This document shows, piece by piece, positions 41,165 to 51,816 of a stretch of 64,000 bases of DNA. The notes below the pieces were generated by a model. It did no database searches and was not told the DNA's origin. It was given only the letters and a program-made list of their open reading frames with translations. Position 1 is the stretch's first letter. Each line of letters begins with the position of its first letter. The DNA lies in contig NZ_REEZ01000008.1 of NCBI RefSeq assembly GCF_003990445.1, positions 110,586 through 174,585 of the forward strand. The letters are read 5' to 3'. Position numbers and translations under genes: made by a program. This stretch comes from Pararhodobacter zhoushanensis. Its GTDB lineage: Bacteria > Pseudomonadota > Alphaproteobacteria > Rhodobacterales > Rhodobacteraceae.

Positions 41165-43168
41165 ATGGCAGCGACGCTCCTTCCCACTTTCTCTCCCCGC
41201 CGCGCCCGGCAGGCGCTGTTGTGCGGCGTTGCGGCCTCGGCCTTTGGCGCGGCCCCCGCGCTGGCGCAAATGCCCGACGAAACGGTGCAGTTTCTGGGCA
41301 CGATCCTGCTTGATCCTGCCTACACCCGCGCGCGCGATCCTGAAGGCACTGCTGCCGATCGGGGCAACAGCCATTACGTCGCCGATGCCGAGCTGGAACA
41401 AGCGCGGATGGGCGATCTGCGCGACGTCTTTGCCGGGATTGCCTCGGTCTCGGTCGGCGGGGCGATTCCGCTGGCACAAAAGATCTTCGTTAACGGCATC
41501 GACATGCTGAACCTTGCCGTCACGCTGGATGGCGTTTCGCAGAACAACCGGCTGTTCCACCATATTTCCGCCAATGCGTTTGATCCCGGCCTGCTGCGCT
41601 CGGTCCGCGTTGATGCCGGTGCGGCCCCGGCAGATGCCGGACCGCATGCGATGGCCGGGGCGGTGGTGATGGAAACCGTGGATGTCGAGGATCTGCTCGA
41701 TCCGGGGCAGGCTTATGGCGGCAACGTCCGGTTGTCGTTCGGCAGCAACGGGCAGACCTTTGGCCGCTCGGCAACGGCGGCAGGGCGCGTCGGCGGGTTT
41801 GAGTGGCTGGCCTATGCGCGCCGCGTTACCGGTGAGGATTACGAGGCCGGCGGCGGCGGGGTCGTCGAGGGCAGCGCGGCGGACCTGACGACGCGGCTGC
41901 TCAAGCTGGCCTATGAGGGCGACGAAGGCCACCGGCTGGAATTTTCGATGCAGGACATGACCGATGATGCGCTGCGTCCCTACCGCGCCAATATCACCAG
42001 CGTCGGGCGTCCCTTCCCGTTGCGCCGCCACGACACGCACCGCACCAGCTATGCGCTATCGTATGAGCAGCGCGATGCCACCGGCCTGTGGGATCCGCAT
42101 ATCGTGCTGGGCCGGTCCGAGGTCGAGGTGGGCGTTGATCAGCCGCTCGACCCGGCGCTGGGTGTCAGCCGGGGCGTGACCAGCACGGCGTCTGCGACGG
42201 TGGAAAACCGCTTCCACCTGTCGCCCGATGCGACGATCACGGCAGGGGTGGATTTCTATGACCGCCGGAGCGCCTACAGCGACCTGACCACCACCGCGAT
42301 CACCGAATCCGCGCGCAATTGGGGTCTGTTCACCCAAGCGCGGATCGAACCGACGGATGCGCTCTCGCTGTCCTTCGGGGGCCGCTATGATCGGCAGGCA
42401 TTCACCGGCACCACCGGCTGGCGCGAGACCTACGCCGGGTTCAGCGGCAATGCTTCGATCTCGTATCGGGTCACTGACGCGCTGCGGCTGCGCGGCGGGA
42501 TTTCGTCGGTGTTCGGCGGCATGACGATTGAGGACAATTTCATCTTCAATCCGGGCTGGGACTACACCGGCCTGCGCGCGGCACGGGCCGAGAACCTGAC
42601 GCTGGGCTTTGACTGGGAACAGGGCAATCTGCGGCTGGACGGGGAGGTGTTCGTCACGCGGCTGAACGATGTGCGCCTGAGCAGTTATGCCGCCAACGCC
42701 ATGGGCGATGCCGAAAGCCGGGGCTTCAATCTGGGGCTGGGGTACGGGTGGACCAACGGCTATTTGCGTGCCTCTTACGCGTGGAGTCAGGTGCGGGTGA
42801 ACGGCGCGCTCAGCGACAGCTATAGAGCGCTTGATCTGGGGGCACCGCTGGGCGGCGTGGTCGCGCTGGAGGTTCAGCATTCGCCTGAAGGCAGTAATTT
42901 CACCTTTGGCGGCAGTTTTCAGGCGGCACTGGCCTATGATGACGTGGCTTCGGGCTCGGATCAGGGCTTGCCGGGCTATGGCGTGGTCAATGTCTTTGTG
43001 GAATACCACCCGCCCAGCATGCGCGGCCTGACTCTGCGCGCCGAGGTCAACAACCTCTTTGACCGCCAGTATGCCGACCGGGCGACCTATGGCGCGGATT
43101 TTGCGTCGGTCACGCCGATCTATGAGCCGGGCCGCAGCGTGCAGCTGTCAGCGGCGATGCGCTTCTGA
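41165..43168 (+). CDS. TonB-dependent outer-membrane receptor (second)
   Basis: A 667-residue TonB-dependent receptor. A signal sequence with an unusually long basic N-region ends at about residue 34 (ALAQ). TVQFLGTILLDP is a candidate TonB box and shares FLGTI with the first receptor. The plug contains LRDVFAGIASVSVGGAIPLAQKIFVNGIDMLNLAVTLDGVSQ and LRSVRVDAGAAPADAGPHAMAGAVVMETV. The barrel ends EPGRSVQLSAAMRF with a terminal Phe. The two receptors are clear paralogues. ATG 41165 has GGAGG about 6 bp upstream. Having two receptors for one ABC system suggests two iron complexes. Confidence 0.9.
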   Translation: MAATLLPTFSPRRARQALLCGVAASAFGAAPALAQMPDETVQFLGTILLDPAYTRARDPEGTAADRGNSHYVADAELEQARMGDLRDVFAGIASVSVGGAIPLAQKIFVNGIDMLNLAVTLDGVSQNNRLFHHISANAFDPGLLRSVRVDAGAAPADAGPHAMAGAVVMETVDVEDLLDPGQAYGGNVRLSFGSNGQTFGRSATAAGRVGGFEWLAYARRVTGEDYEAGGGGVVEGSAADLTTRLLKLAYEGDEGHRLEFSMQDMTDDALRPYRANITSVGRPFPLRRHDTHRTSYALSYEQRDATGLWDPHIVLGRSEVEVGVDQPLDPALGVSRGVTSTASATVENRFHLSPDATITAGVDFYDRRSAYSDLTTTAITESARNWGLFTQARIEPTDALSLSFGGRYDRQAFTGTTGWRETYAGFSGNASISYRVTDALRLRGGISSVFGGMTIEDNFIFNPGWDYTGLRAARAENLTLGFDWEQGNLRLDGEVFVTRLNDVRLSSYAANAMGDAESRGFNLGLGYGWTNGYLRASYAWSQVRVNGALSDSYRALDLGAPLGGVVALEVQHSPEGSNFTFGGSFQAALAYDDVASGSDQGLPGYGVVNVFVEYHPPSMRGLTLRAEVNNLFDRQYADRATYGADFASVTPIYEPGRSVQLSAAMRF

Positions 43169-43172
43169 GGCG

Positions 43173-43646
43173 TCAGCCGTAAAGCCGGTTGAGCAGGCGG
43201 ACGAGGTCATAGGCCTCGTCCGTCGACAGGCGCGGGGCCATCGCCTGCTGGATCCGCGCCATATAGACCGCCCAGACGCGATCCTGCAGCCCTTCGGCGG
43301 CGGGGGTAAGGAACAGGCGCTGCCCGCGCCCCGCACCGGGAATTGCCTCGCGGCGGATGAACCCGGCCTGCTCGATACGCGCGACATGCCGCGACAGGGC
43401 GTACTGCGGCACGAAGAGGCGGTTTTGCAGATCCTGCATGGCAATGCCTCCGTCGCCTGCCTCTTCCGTCGCATAGAGAATCTCGTACCAGAGCGGATCG
43501 CTGATCCCCAGCGCGCGCAGCTCTGCGGCGATCTCGGGCATCAAGGACCGCTCAACGCGCAGCAGGGCAAAGAACGCCCGGTTATAGGCGATGCGGGCAT
43601 CGGTATCGCCGAAGGGCAGGGGCGCGGGCGATCCGGGGTCTGGCAT
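43173..43646 (-). CDS. MarR-family transcriptional regulator
   Basis: A 157-residue winged-helix protein. The HTH region MQDLQNRLFVPQYALSRHVARIEQAGFIRREAIPGAGRGQRLFLTPAAEG lies at about residues 68-120. It is convergent with the second receptor gene (4 bp between stops), so it is not in that operon but is its closest regulator. The DxR motif of the wing reads GRGQR here. Whether it senses iron, a siderophore or another ligand is unknown. Confidence 0.83.
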   Translation of the reverse strand: MPDPGSPAPLPFGDTDARIAYNRAFFALLRVERSLMPEIAAELRALGISDPLWYEILYATEEAGDGGIAMQDLQNRLFVPQYALSRHVARIEQAGFIRREAIPGAGRGQRLFLTPAAEGLQDRVWAVYMARIQQAMAPRLSTDEAYDLVRLLNRLYG

Positions 43647-43822
43647 CGGGCTGTCCTTGGCTGGCGGGCGGGTTGACGTTTCTTAGGCCAGTGGCGCTGT
43701 GACCGCTAGGGGACCGCCGATGCCTGCGGCTTCATTGCCTAACCCCGCAGGGGGCGCTATACCGGTGCGGTCTTGCGGGCGACGGTGCCCTGACACGCGG
43801 TCCATCACATAAGGGTTGGTCG

Positions 43823-43891
43823 ATGCGCTTTTCCCCCAATCTGTGCGCCGTGTTTCCCCTGCTGAGCGGGTTCAGTGCAAACAATGTCTGA
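43823..43891 (+). CDS. Possible 22-residue leader peptide
   Basis: ATG 43823 follows AAGGG by about 8 bp and opens a short frame, MRFSPNLCAVFPLLSGFSANNV, ending TGA at 43889-43891. The stop directly precedes a perfect 9-bp hairpin. The layout resembles a translated attenuator, but no run of regulatory codons is obvious and chance cannot be excluded. Confidence 0.3.
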   Translation: MRFSPNLCAVFPLLSGFSANNV

Positions 43892-43925
43892 GGGTTGCCC
43901 GTTCGCCTGAGGCGCAGGGCAACCC
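43892..43925 (+). promoter_or_regulatory. Strong hairpin in the leader of the methyltransferase gene
   Basis: GGGTTGCCC (43892-43900) and GGGCAACCC (43917-43925) pair perfectly, with an inner GCC-TGA-GGC stem (43905-43913). It lies 67 bp before the coding start. CTTTT follows at 43941, so it could be an attenuator or the end of an upstream small RNA. Confidence 0.5.
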
Positions 43926-43992
43926 CAAGCTGACATGAACCTTTTCCGCCCCCGCGCCTGCGCGAGGGGTTCGCTTGTTTGCAGGACCAGAC

Positions 43993-44691
43993 ATGACTTT
44001 GTGGACCACACTTGCCCACGCCAGAACGGCGGCGGGGGATGATATCCTTTTGCGCCAACGCGGCGATCTGTTCGAAATCCGCTATAACGGGATCGAGCTG
44101 ATGTCGAACCTCAACCACCAGTCCGAGGATCAACTGGCGCTGCGCGCCATGCGGCGCACCGGCTTTCGACCGCGCAAGATCCTGATCGGCGGCCTTGGGC
44201 TGGGCTATACGCTCCGCGCCGTGCTCGACCTTGCGCTGCCGCAGGCCGAGGTGACGGTCTGTGAACTGATCGCCGATGTTGCCGCATGGAACCGCGGCCC
44301 GTTGGCCCCGCTGGCCGGGCATCCGCTGGACGATCCGCGCACCACCCTGCTGATCGAAGACGTGCAGGCGCATCTGGCGCAGGCGGATGGCGTCTATGAT
44401 CTGATCTTGCTGGATACCGACAACGGACCTGACTTTCTGGTCCGCACGCAGAACACCGATCTCTACGCCGACAGCGGCTTGGTTGCGGTGGCCAAGGCGC
44501 TCAGCCCCAGCGGGTTGGTGGCGTTCTGGTCGGCGACGGCCTCGGCGGCGTTTGAAGACCGGCTTGCCCGTCAGCCCTGGGCCTGGATGCGCGAGGATAT
44601 CGCGCTGATCCCCGGCCGCGTCGATGCCATGCACTACATTTACAGCTGTAGCCCCGACGCAGCCGTTCTCGGGAAGCGGGCTGCAGCCTGA
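43993..44691 (+). CDS. Spermidine synthase-like class I methyltransferase-fold protein
   Basis: A 232-residue Rossmann-fold protein of the spermidine/spermine synthase-like group. RKILIGGLGLGYTLRAVLD is the nucleotide-binding loop, VTVCELIADVAAWNR carries the acidic residue after strand 2, and YDLILLDTDNGPDFLV is the motif after strand 4. The N-terminal segment (DDILLRQRGDLFEIRYNGIELMSNLNHQSE) resembles the short beta-domain of SpeE. It lacks the length of true SpeE (about 290) and may transfer methyl rather than aminopropyl groups. ATG 43993 begins after a structured leader. Function is not certain. Confidence 0.75.
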   Translation: MTLWTTLAHARTAAGDDILLRQRGDLFEIRYNGIELMSNLNHQSEDQLALRAMRRTGFRPRKILIGGLGLGYTLRAVLDLALPQAEVTVCELIADVAAWNRGPLAPLAGHPLDDPRTTLLIEDVQAHLAQADGVYDLILLDTDNGPDFLVRTQNTDLYADSGLVAVAKALSPSGLVAFWSATASAAFEDRLARQPWAWMREDIALIPGRVDAMHYIYSCSPDAAVLGKRAAA

Positions 44692-44727
44692 TCCGCGCGA
44701 GCGGGGCAGGCGGCCGGATGGTCAGCG

Positions 44728-44943
44728 TCAGGTGCGCGCGTTCGGACCATGCCCTGAGGATCGTGCCAAAGCCAGACCCGCGCGCGCGACAAAGCCGTCA
44801 AGGCGCAGTGCGCGCGGGGCAGCCTGCACAAAGGCCAGAGCCTGCGCAAAGGCGACGCGGCAGAACGGGCAACGCCCGGCGGCGGCGCGCGGAAGCGGAG
44901 CCCCGCAGGCGTTGCAATAGGGAGGAATGGATTGACGCGGCAT
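44728..44943 (-). CDS. Small zinc-ribbon protein (hypothetical)
   Basis: A 71-residue frame, MPRQSIPPYCNACGAPLPRAAAGRCPFCRVAF at its start, with a CxxC...CxxC arrangement typical of a zinc ribbon. The remainder is Ala/Arg-rich. There is no good Shine-Dalgarno at ATG 44943 (a GTG at 44979 is in frame), so the gene is tentative. It is convergent with the methyltransferase gene. A role in nucleic-acid or protein binding is possible but unknown. Confidence 0.4.
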   Translation of the reverse strand: MPRQSIPPYCNACGAPLPRAAAGRCPFCRVAFAQALAFVQAAPRALRLDGFVARAGLALARSSGHGPNART

Positions 44944-45050
44944 GTCGTCTGTCTTTCTGATCAAGGAGCCTTGGGGCACAGGGCAGGCCCTGTGCTGTGG
45001 AGTGGTGAAACGGTTGGGGTGGCAGTGATTGCCGCCGCGCGATCGCGGGG

Positions 45051-45542
45051 TCAGGGGGCGCTCGGCGCGACGCTCAGCACGTGCACACTGCGTGGCGTGC
45101 CTGACCCGTCCAGCCAGCCGCTGCTTTGGCCCGCGGACATGCCGATCAGCGTGACCCCCAGCGGGGAGCCCACGCGCAGACGCCGGTGCGCGTCATCGGG
45201 GTAGGACCAGTGATAGAGCACGCGCGTTTCGGCGGGTTGCCGATCCAGCGCAAAGGTGATGCGCGCCGAGCCAGTGACCACATCGGTGGACAACTGATCG
45301 CTGTCGACCACCGCTGCTGCCAGCATCTTGGCGCGGATCAGCCGGGCCAGCAGGGTGCCGCCCAACTCTTCGCTCCGGCGCCGGTGCTCGTTGAGCTGCC
45401 AGTAGTCGTAGCGGCTCACCATCGCGTTGGCCGGGTTATTCTGCGCGCCGGTGCCGGGCGGGCAGGGTGCCTGAGGGCACAAGGGGTCGTGGGGGATGTC
45501 CCCGTCGGCTGCGGGCCACGGGGCAGTGAGACAACAACACAT
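45051..45542 (-). CDS. GreA/GreB C-terminal-domain protein (Rnk-like), Cys-rich N-terminus
   Basis: A 163-residue protein with a C-terminal FKBP-like GreA/GreB domain (LRVGSPLGVTLIGMSAGQSSGW, about residues 124-145). Such proteins, like Rnk, can bind RNA polymerase near its secondary channel. ATG 45542 is chosen because GAGG lies 7 bp upstream; this adds an N-terminal stretch beginning MCCCL and containing further cysteines (PLCPQAPCPPG). An alternative ATG at 45422 has no ribosome binding site. It is one of three paralogues within 4.6 kb. Confidence 0.75.
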   Translation of the reverse strand: MCCCLTAPWPAADGDIPHDPLCPQAPCPPGTGAQNNPANAMVSRYDYWQLNEHRRRSEELGGTLLARLIRAKMLAAAVVDSDQLSTDVVTGSARITFALDRQPAETRVLYHWSYPDDAHRRLRVGSPLGVTLIGMSAGQSSGWLDGSGTPRSVHVLSVAPSAP

Positions 45543-45832
45543 GATGGTTCCTCAACGGACGATGTCCGCCTGACTGTTCCTGGTCTGAAAAGAAGAAAGC
45601 CCCGGGGAAAGGCGTCAGCAGGCGACCGCCTCTGCCCGGGGCAGAGTGCGCGTCAGCAGCGAACCGGAATAGATCCGGAACCTGACCAGAGGAAGAAACG
45701 TCAGCATGGCAACACGGTAGGCCAGCCCCTGAACGAAGACAAGCCGTGCCGCGCTGCAGCGAAAATCCTGTTCGAGTGTCGCACTTCGGGCACAGTCGCG
45801 TGCCCGGCTGTGCGCCACGCCCGATCACCCCG

Positions 45833-46966
45833 TCAGCTTGTGTGCCGCGCAATCGCCCGCGCCTGTGCAGAGAGCAGATCGGTGCGGGTGATGATGCCCA
45901 CAAGGCGCTTACCGTCCATGACCGGCACGGCCTCGGCCCCGCCTTGTGCCAGCAGGGGGAAAAGATCGGCGACCAGCGTTTGCGGCTCGACGGTCGCAAG
46001 GCCGGTGGTCATCAGGTGATCCGCCAGGTCGGCGCGGGTGGCAAAGCGACGGATGAGGTCAAGTTGAAACACCACGCCCAGCAATGCCTGCGTGTCATCA
46101 ACCACCGGCACGGTGCTGAACCCGTGCTGGATAAAGAGGTCCGCAAGTGCCGTGGCCGTTGCTGTCGGCGGCACGGTTACCAAGCTGCGCGACATGATCT
46201 GTTCGCAGCGTGCGGTGCCCAGTGCCTGCCCTGCTGCGCGCTGTTCGGCGGCGGCGATCAGGCGGGCAAGGTCTTCGACACCGAGGTTCGCCGATTGCCG
46301 GTACTGCACGAGAATCTGCGCAAGCGCGTCCGGCTCCAGCCCCAACCGCAGGGCGGCCGGGGCGTCGGAATCCGCCTGCGCGCCTTTGTCATGGGGCTGG
46401 CGAAAGGGATAAACGCGGCCGCTCAGCCGGTGCCAGAGCCATGCTGCGCAAACCAGTGCCGTGGTGCCGCCCAGCACCGGGATCAGCGCGAAACCCAGCC
46501 CCAGCTCGTCCAGCATCGCCGGGTTGAGCGCGGCGGTCAGCGCGACGGCCCCGCCCGGCGGATGCAGGGACCGTGTCAGCAGCATCGCCGCAAGCGCCAG
46601 CAGCGCCGCCGCCCCGATAGCAAGCGCCGGAGCCTGCGTCAGCTGATGCACGCCCAACGCGGCCAGTGCCGACACCGTGTTGCCGACGATGGCTGACCAC
46701 GGCTGCGCAAGCGGGCTGTTGGGCAGCGCAAACACCAGCACCGCCGTCGCGCCCATCGGCGCGATGAGGAAGGCACCGCTCGCCGCTGGCAGCGCGAACC
46801 CCGCCAGCATCGCGGCACCCAGCATCAACGCAAGACCGGACCCTGCCGCGCCGGAAACGATGTCGCGGCGGCGCGCCGGGCCGATGGCGGGACCAAGCGG
46901 GCGAAGGCTGTCCAGAACGCGCCAGTGCAGGCGCGGCAGGCCTGCGCGATCCGGTGCCCCGCGCAT
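45833..46966 (-). CDS. HPP-family membrane protein with C-terminal CBS domain pair
   Basis: A 377-residue protein. The N-terminal half is an HPP membrane domain of about four to five helices with the family motif RSLHPPGGAVALTAAL (near residue 132) and GAFLIAPMGATAVLVFALPNSPLAQPW. Residues about 235-370 form two CBS domains (IMSRSLVTVPPTATATALADLFIQHGFSTVPVVDD and HLMTTGLATVEPQTLVADLFPLLAQGGAEAVPVMDG), which usually sense adenine nucleotides. HPP proteins have been linked to nitrite or small-ion transport in some organisms. Position next to glutamate dehydrogenase may hint at nitrogen metabolism (inference). The gene begins just after gdhA (3 bp). Confidence 0.85.
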   Translation of the reverse strand: MRGAPDRAGLPRLHWRVLDSLRPLGPAIGPARRRDIVSGAAGSGLALMLGAAMLAGFALPAASGAFLIAPMGATAVLVFALPNSPLAQPWSAIVGNTVSALAALGVHQLTQAPALAIGAAALLALAAMLLTRSLHPPGGAVALTAALNPAMLDELGLGFALIPVLGGTTALVCAAWLWHRLSGRVYPFRQPHDKGAQADSDAPAALRLGLEPDALAQILVQYRQSANLGVEDLARLIAAAEQRAAGQALGTARCEQIMSRSLVTVPPTATATALADLFIQHGFSTVPVVDDTQALLGVVFQLDLIRRFATRADLADHLMTTGLATVEPQTLVADLFPLLAQGGAEAVPVMDGKRLVGIITRTDLLSAQARAIARHTS

Positions 46967-46969
46967 CGC

Positions 46970-48981
<2,012 letters not shown>

Positions 48982-49105
48982 TGGGGGGTGCTTTCTGTGG
49001 GATAAATCAGGGCGACCCGGCGCACCCCCGGTTTCGGAGGTGCGGCCGAGCCGTCCGTGTGAGAGGTGGAAAAGCCGCCGTGCGCGGGTGCGCTGCCGAC
49101 AGGCC

Positions 49106-49573
49106 CTAAGCGGCGCGACCTTCGAGGCTGATCAGCCGCAGGCGGCAGAATGTGCCGTCCGGGGCGAAAAGCGGTGCAGTGTTGCCCGCCTTCATTCCGA
49201 TCAGCGTTGCGCCAAGCGGCGATGCGACGCACAGGTCTTCCGGCCCCATGGCCTCGTCGTGGCACAACTGTGCGGTTTGCGCCGCCTGATCCGCAATTGC
49301 ATAGCGCAGCCGCGATCCGCTGATCGCGACATCGGCGGCGATCCGGGCATCATCGACAAAGGATGCGTAGAGCAATTTCTGGCTGAGCAGTCGCGCCACC
49401 AGAATGTCCACGCCGGTTCCGATCCTGTCGGCACGCTGGATATGACCGGCCAGAGCGCGGCGGTCCGAGCGGCTCAGAAGACAGCCCATCGCGTGGTCTT
49501 GCAGGGAGGGGTAATCGGTCTTGCTGAAGACTGCGGTCTCGGGTGCCAGCGTCTGGCGTCGGAAAGTGGCCAT
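49106..49573 (-). CDS. Divergent GreA/GreB C-terminal-domain protein
   Basis: A 155-residue protein with a GreA/B-like C-terminal domain, seen mainly in DLCVASPLGATLIGMKAGNTAPLF. The N-terminal half (LSRSDRRALAGHIQRADRIGTGVDILVARLLSQKLLYASFVDDARI) matches the helical region of its two neighbours. It is more divergent than the copy at 48538. It starts at ATG 49573 with AGGAGG about 5 bp upstream. Role unknown; RNA polymerase binding is inferred from the fold. Confidence 0.7.
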   Translation of the reverse strand: MATFRRQTLAPETAVFSKTDYPSLQDHAMGCLLSRSDRRALAGHIQRADRIGTGVDILVARLLSQKLLYASFVDDARIAADVAISGSRLRYAIADQAAQTAQLCHDEAMGPEDLCVASPLGATLIGMKAGNTAPLFAPDGTFCRLRLISLEGRAA

Positions 49574-50099
49574 ACGTCCTCCTTGAACGGCCAGAGTGCC
49601 GTTATCGTCGCTTGGGATGGGTGGTGGAGGAACCCGGAGCAGCAGCGCGTCAGATACGCGTTCAGACCGCCCCGGGCAGGGGGCGGTTCTGAAGGAAGAT
49701 CCGAAACAGGATGGCCACGACGATCATCAGGCGAAAATGTCCATTCGCACGCAGAGAGTCAATGCCTGCACACCGCGGCACTTCGCAGCGCCGCATTCGC
49801 GGCCAATTGACAGGCGAAGGCAGTCTTTCTACCTTTGGTGCATGCGCAACAATCGACACAGGTTCGTACTGCTCAACCGCCCGCACCCCCGGGCGGTTCA
49901 GGCGTTTGCGCGTCTGGTTGACCACCCGGGAGCCGCGCGCGCACACCGCGCCGGCTGACGGGCAAACCGCCCTACACCTGTGCCCTGATCGTGCCAGCGA
50001 TACCGCCGCGCATCTACGTTTTCCAATCCCCGAAAGCGGCTCGACCCGCCCGCGCGCCGGCACTTGCCGCGCCGACCGACCTGAAGAAAGAAGCACGTC
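49574..50099. other. Intergenic region with two related hairpins
   Basis: I see no gene in these 526 bp. Two inverted repeats with related arms are present: CCGCCCC/GGGGCGG with extended flanks (49663-49691, one-base bulge) and AACCGCCCG/CGGGCGGTT (49875-49883/49890-49898, perfect). The 180 bp between them is noticeably less GC-rich. The arrangement might mark a small RNA or a remnant of an element, but the ends match nothing I recognise. Confidence 0.4.
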
Positions 50100-50852
50100 A
50101 TGGATATCCTGATCTTGATCGCGGCGGCATTTGGCGCAGGGGTGCTGAACACCGTGGCGGGGGGCGGAACGTTTCTGACCTTTCCGGCGCTGGTGTTCGT
50201 CGGTTTGCCGCCGGTGATGGCCAATGCGACCAGCACGGTTGCGGTGTTCCCTGGCTATCTGGGCGGTGTCGCGGGATTTCGCGCCGAGTTGGGCGCGTTC
50301 GACCGCAAGCGCCTTGTTCGGCTGAGCGCGATCACGCTCGCAGGCGGGCTCGTCGGCTCGGGCTTGTTGCTGGTCTCGTCGAATGACGCCTTTTCGGTCG
50401 TCGTCCCGTTCCTGCTGCTGGCGGCGACGCTGGCGTTTGTGTTCGGCGATGCCGTGCGCCGGTGGGCTGCGGCGAGTGCCCGCTCGGTGACGCCGGAAGG
50501 GGCGTTGGGGCTGTTCGCGGTGTCCGTGTATGGCGGGTATTTCAACGGCGGGCTGGGCATCGTGCTGCTGGCACTGTTCGCGCTGTGGGGCATGACGGAT
50601 CTCAACCGGATGAATGCGCTGAAATCGGGGTTGAGCTTTCTGCTGTCGGCAATCTCGGTTGCGGTCTTTGCCGTGGCAGGGCTGGTGGCCTGGCCACAGG
50701 CGGTGGTGATGATGGTTGCGGCCACGGTGGGCGGGTATGCCGGTGCGCCGCTTGCCCGGTCGCTGCCCAAATCGGTTGTGCGCGCGCTGATTGCCAGCGT
50801 GGGTTTCGGCATGAGCGCGATTTTCTTCTGGCGGCTGCTCAGCGGCGGTTGA
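50100..50852 (+). CDS. TauE/SafE-family (sulfite exporter) membrane protein
   Basis: A 250-residue membrane protein with about eight hydrophobic segments. The N-terminal repeat motif GVLNTVAGGGTFLTFPALVFVGLPPVMANATSTVAVFPG and the second repeat VSVYGGYFNGGLGIVLLALFALWGMTDLNRMNALKSG are diagnostic of TauE/SafE (DUF81). Members export sulfite, sulfoacetate or other organic anions. It is convergent with the first LysR gene (25 bp between stops), so a link with the catabolic cluster is possible but not shown. Confidence 0.88.
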   Translation: MDILILIAAAFGAGVLNTVAGGGTFLTFPALVFVGLPPVMANATSTVAVFPGYLGGVAGFRAELGAFDRKRLVRLSAITLAGGLVGSGLLLVSSNDAFSVVVPFLLLAATLAFVFGDAVRRWAAASARSVTPEGALGLFAVSVYGGYFNGGLGIVLLALFALWGMTDLNRMNALKSGLSFLLSAISVAVFAVAGLVAWPQAVVMMVAATVGGYAGAPLARSLPKSVVRALIASVGFGMSAIFFWRLLSGG

Positions 50853-50877
50853 CCCCTGTGCCCATGCTCCGGACGTT

Positions 50878-51798
50878 CTAGATATCGTCGACAGCGGCGA
50901 TCAGTTGCGCGCGCAGCCAGTCCAGAGCGGCGTCATGACTGCGCATCCGGTGCCATTGCACGCATTGCTCCATCGGCGCGATCGGCACCGGCGCGTCCAG
51001 TATGGCGATGCCGCCCATCTTCAGCCAGCGCCGCGCCAGCCGCGCCTGAACCAGCGCGATCCGGTCGGTGCCCTGCACCAGATCGGGCAGGGCGGCGAAG
51101 GAGAAGCACGTAACCGGCGTGCGCACCTCGATCCCCAGCGTCCGCAACGCGCGTTTGGCATAGTTCTCGCCAGCCTGATTTTCACCCGCTTGCGGAGGCT
51201 TCATCGCGACGAAATCGGCCGCCAGAAACTCCGCTTCGCTCAGCATGCCCCGCCCGGCGGCATCGCTGTGTGCATCCACGACGCAGACGAAGGGGTCGGT
51301 GAACAGCAGTTCGGACGGATGATCCGGTGAGCAGAACACTGCGGGCGCAACCAGCAGGTCGGCCTCGCCACGCTCCAGTTGTTGGCCCGGATAGCTTTGC
51401 TGCGGCTTGATATCCAGCAGCACATTAGGCGCGGCCCGTGCAACCCGGCGCACGAAGGGGGGCATCAGTGTGTGCAGGGTAAAATCCGACACCATCAGCC
51501 CGACCTGACGGGCCGAGGTCGCAGGATCGAAATCGGGCGGTGCAGTCACCGCCGCCTCGATCCGCACAAGGATGTCGCGCACCGGACCGGCCAAGGCCTC
51601 GGCCCGTGGTGTCAGCTCCATCTGCCGCCCGACCTGCACCAACAAGGGGTCATCAAAATACTGGCGCAGGCGGTTCAGGGCGTTGGACATAGCCGATTGC
51701 GTGATCGACAGCTCTTCCGCCGCGCGGCTGACGCTGCGCAGGCGGATCAGCTTGTCCAGCGCGGCGAGCAGGTTCAGGTCGAGGTTGCGAAAGCGCAT
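50878..51798 (-). CDS. LysR-family transcriptional regulator 1 (NodD/NahR-like)
   Basis: A 306-residue LysR regulator. Its N-terminal HTH reads LDLNLLAALDKLIRLRSVSRAAEELSITQSAMSNALNRLRQYFDDPLLVQVGRQMELTPRA, close to the NodD/NahR subgroup that responds to aromatic inducers; the rest is the two-lobed co-inducer domain. It is divergent from the alpha/beta hydrolase gene and presumably binds the element at 51817-51853 between them. It resembles the second LysR of the cluster (55545-56468). Confidence 0.9.
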   Translation of the reverse strand: MRFRNLDLNLLAALDKLIRLRSVSRAAEELSITQSAMSNALNRLRQYFDDPLLVQVGRQMELTPRAEALAGPVRDILVRIEAAVTAPPDFDPATSARQVGLMVSDFTLHTLMPPFVRRVARAAPNVLLDIKPQQSYPGQQLERGEADLLVAPAVFCSPDHPSELLFTDPFVCVVDAHSDAAGRGMLSEAEFLAADFVAMKPPQAGENQAGENYAKRALRTLGIEVRTPVTCFSFAALPDLVQGTDRIALVQARLARRWLKMGGIAILDAPVPIAPMEQCVQWHRMRSHDAALDWLRAQLIAAVDDI

Positions 51799-51816
51799 GA
51801 TGATCCAACATTTCCA

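Larger units (their letters stand above)
43647..43992. other. Leader region of the methyltransferase gene with hairpins
   Basis: This 346-bp region holds the divergent promoters of the marR-like gene and the spermidine-synthase-like gene. Its right half is structured: a possible leader peptide frame (43823-43891), a perfect 9-bp hairpin starting one base after that stop (43892-43900/43917-43925), and a second GC stem near 43949-43969. I recognise no known riboswitch class. Confidence 0.45.

Noticed and set aside
45615-45818. 67-codon minus-strand frame between the Rnk-like and HPP-CBS genes
   Set aside because: A hydrophobic stretch is present, but start signal and homology are lacking; too weak to call.
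49662-50096. 144-codon minus-strand frame upstream of the TauE/SafE gene
   Set aside because: Arg/Cys-rich composition without a domain, and it crosses a region with two hairpins; more likely non-coding.
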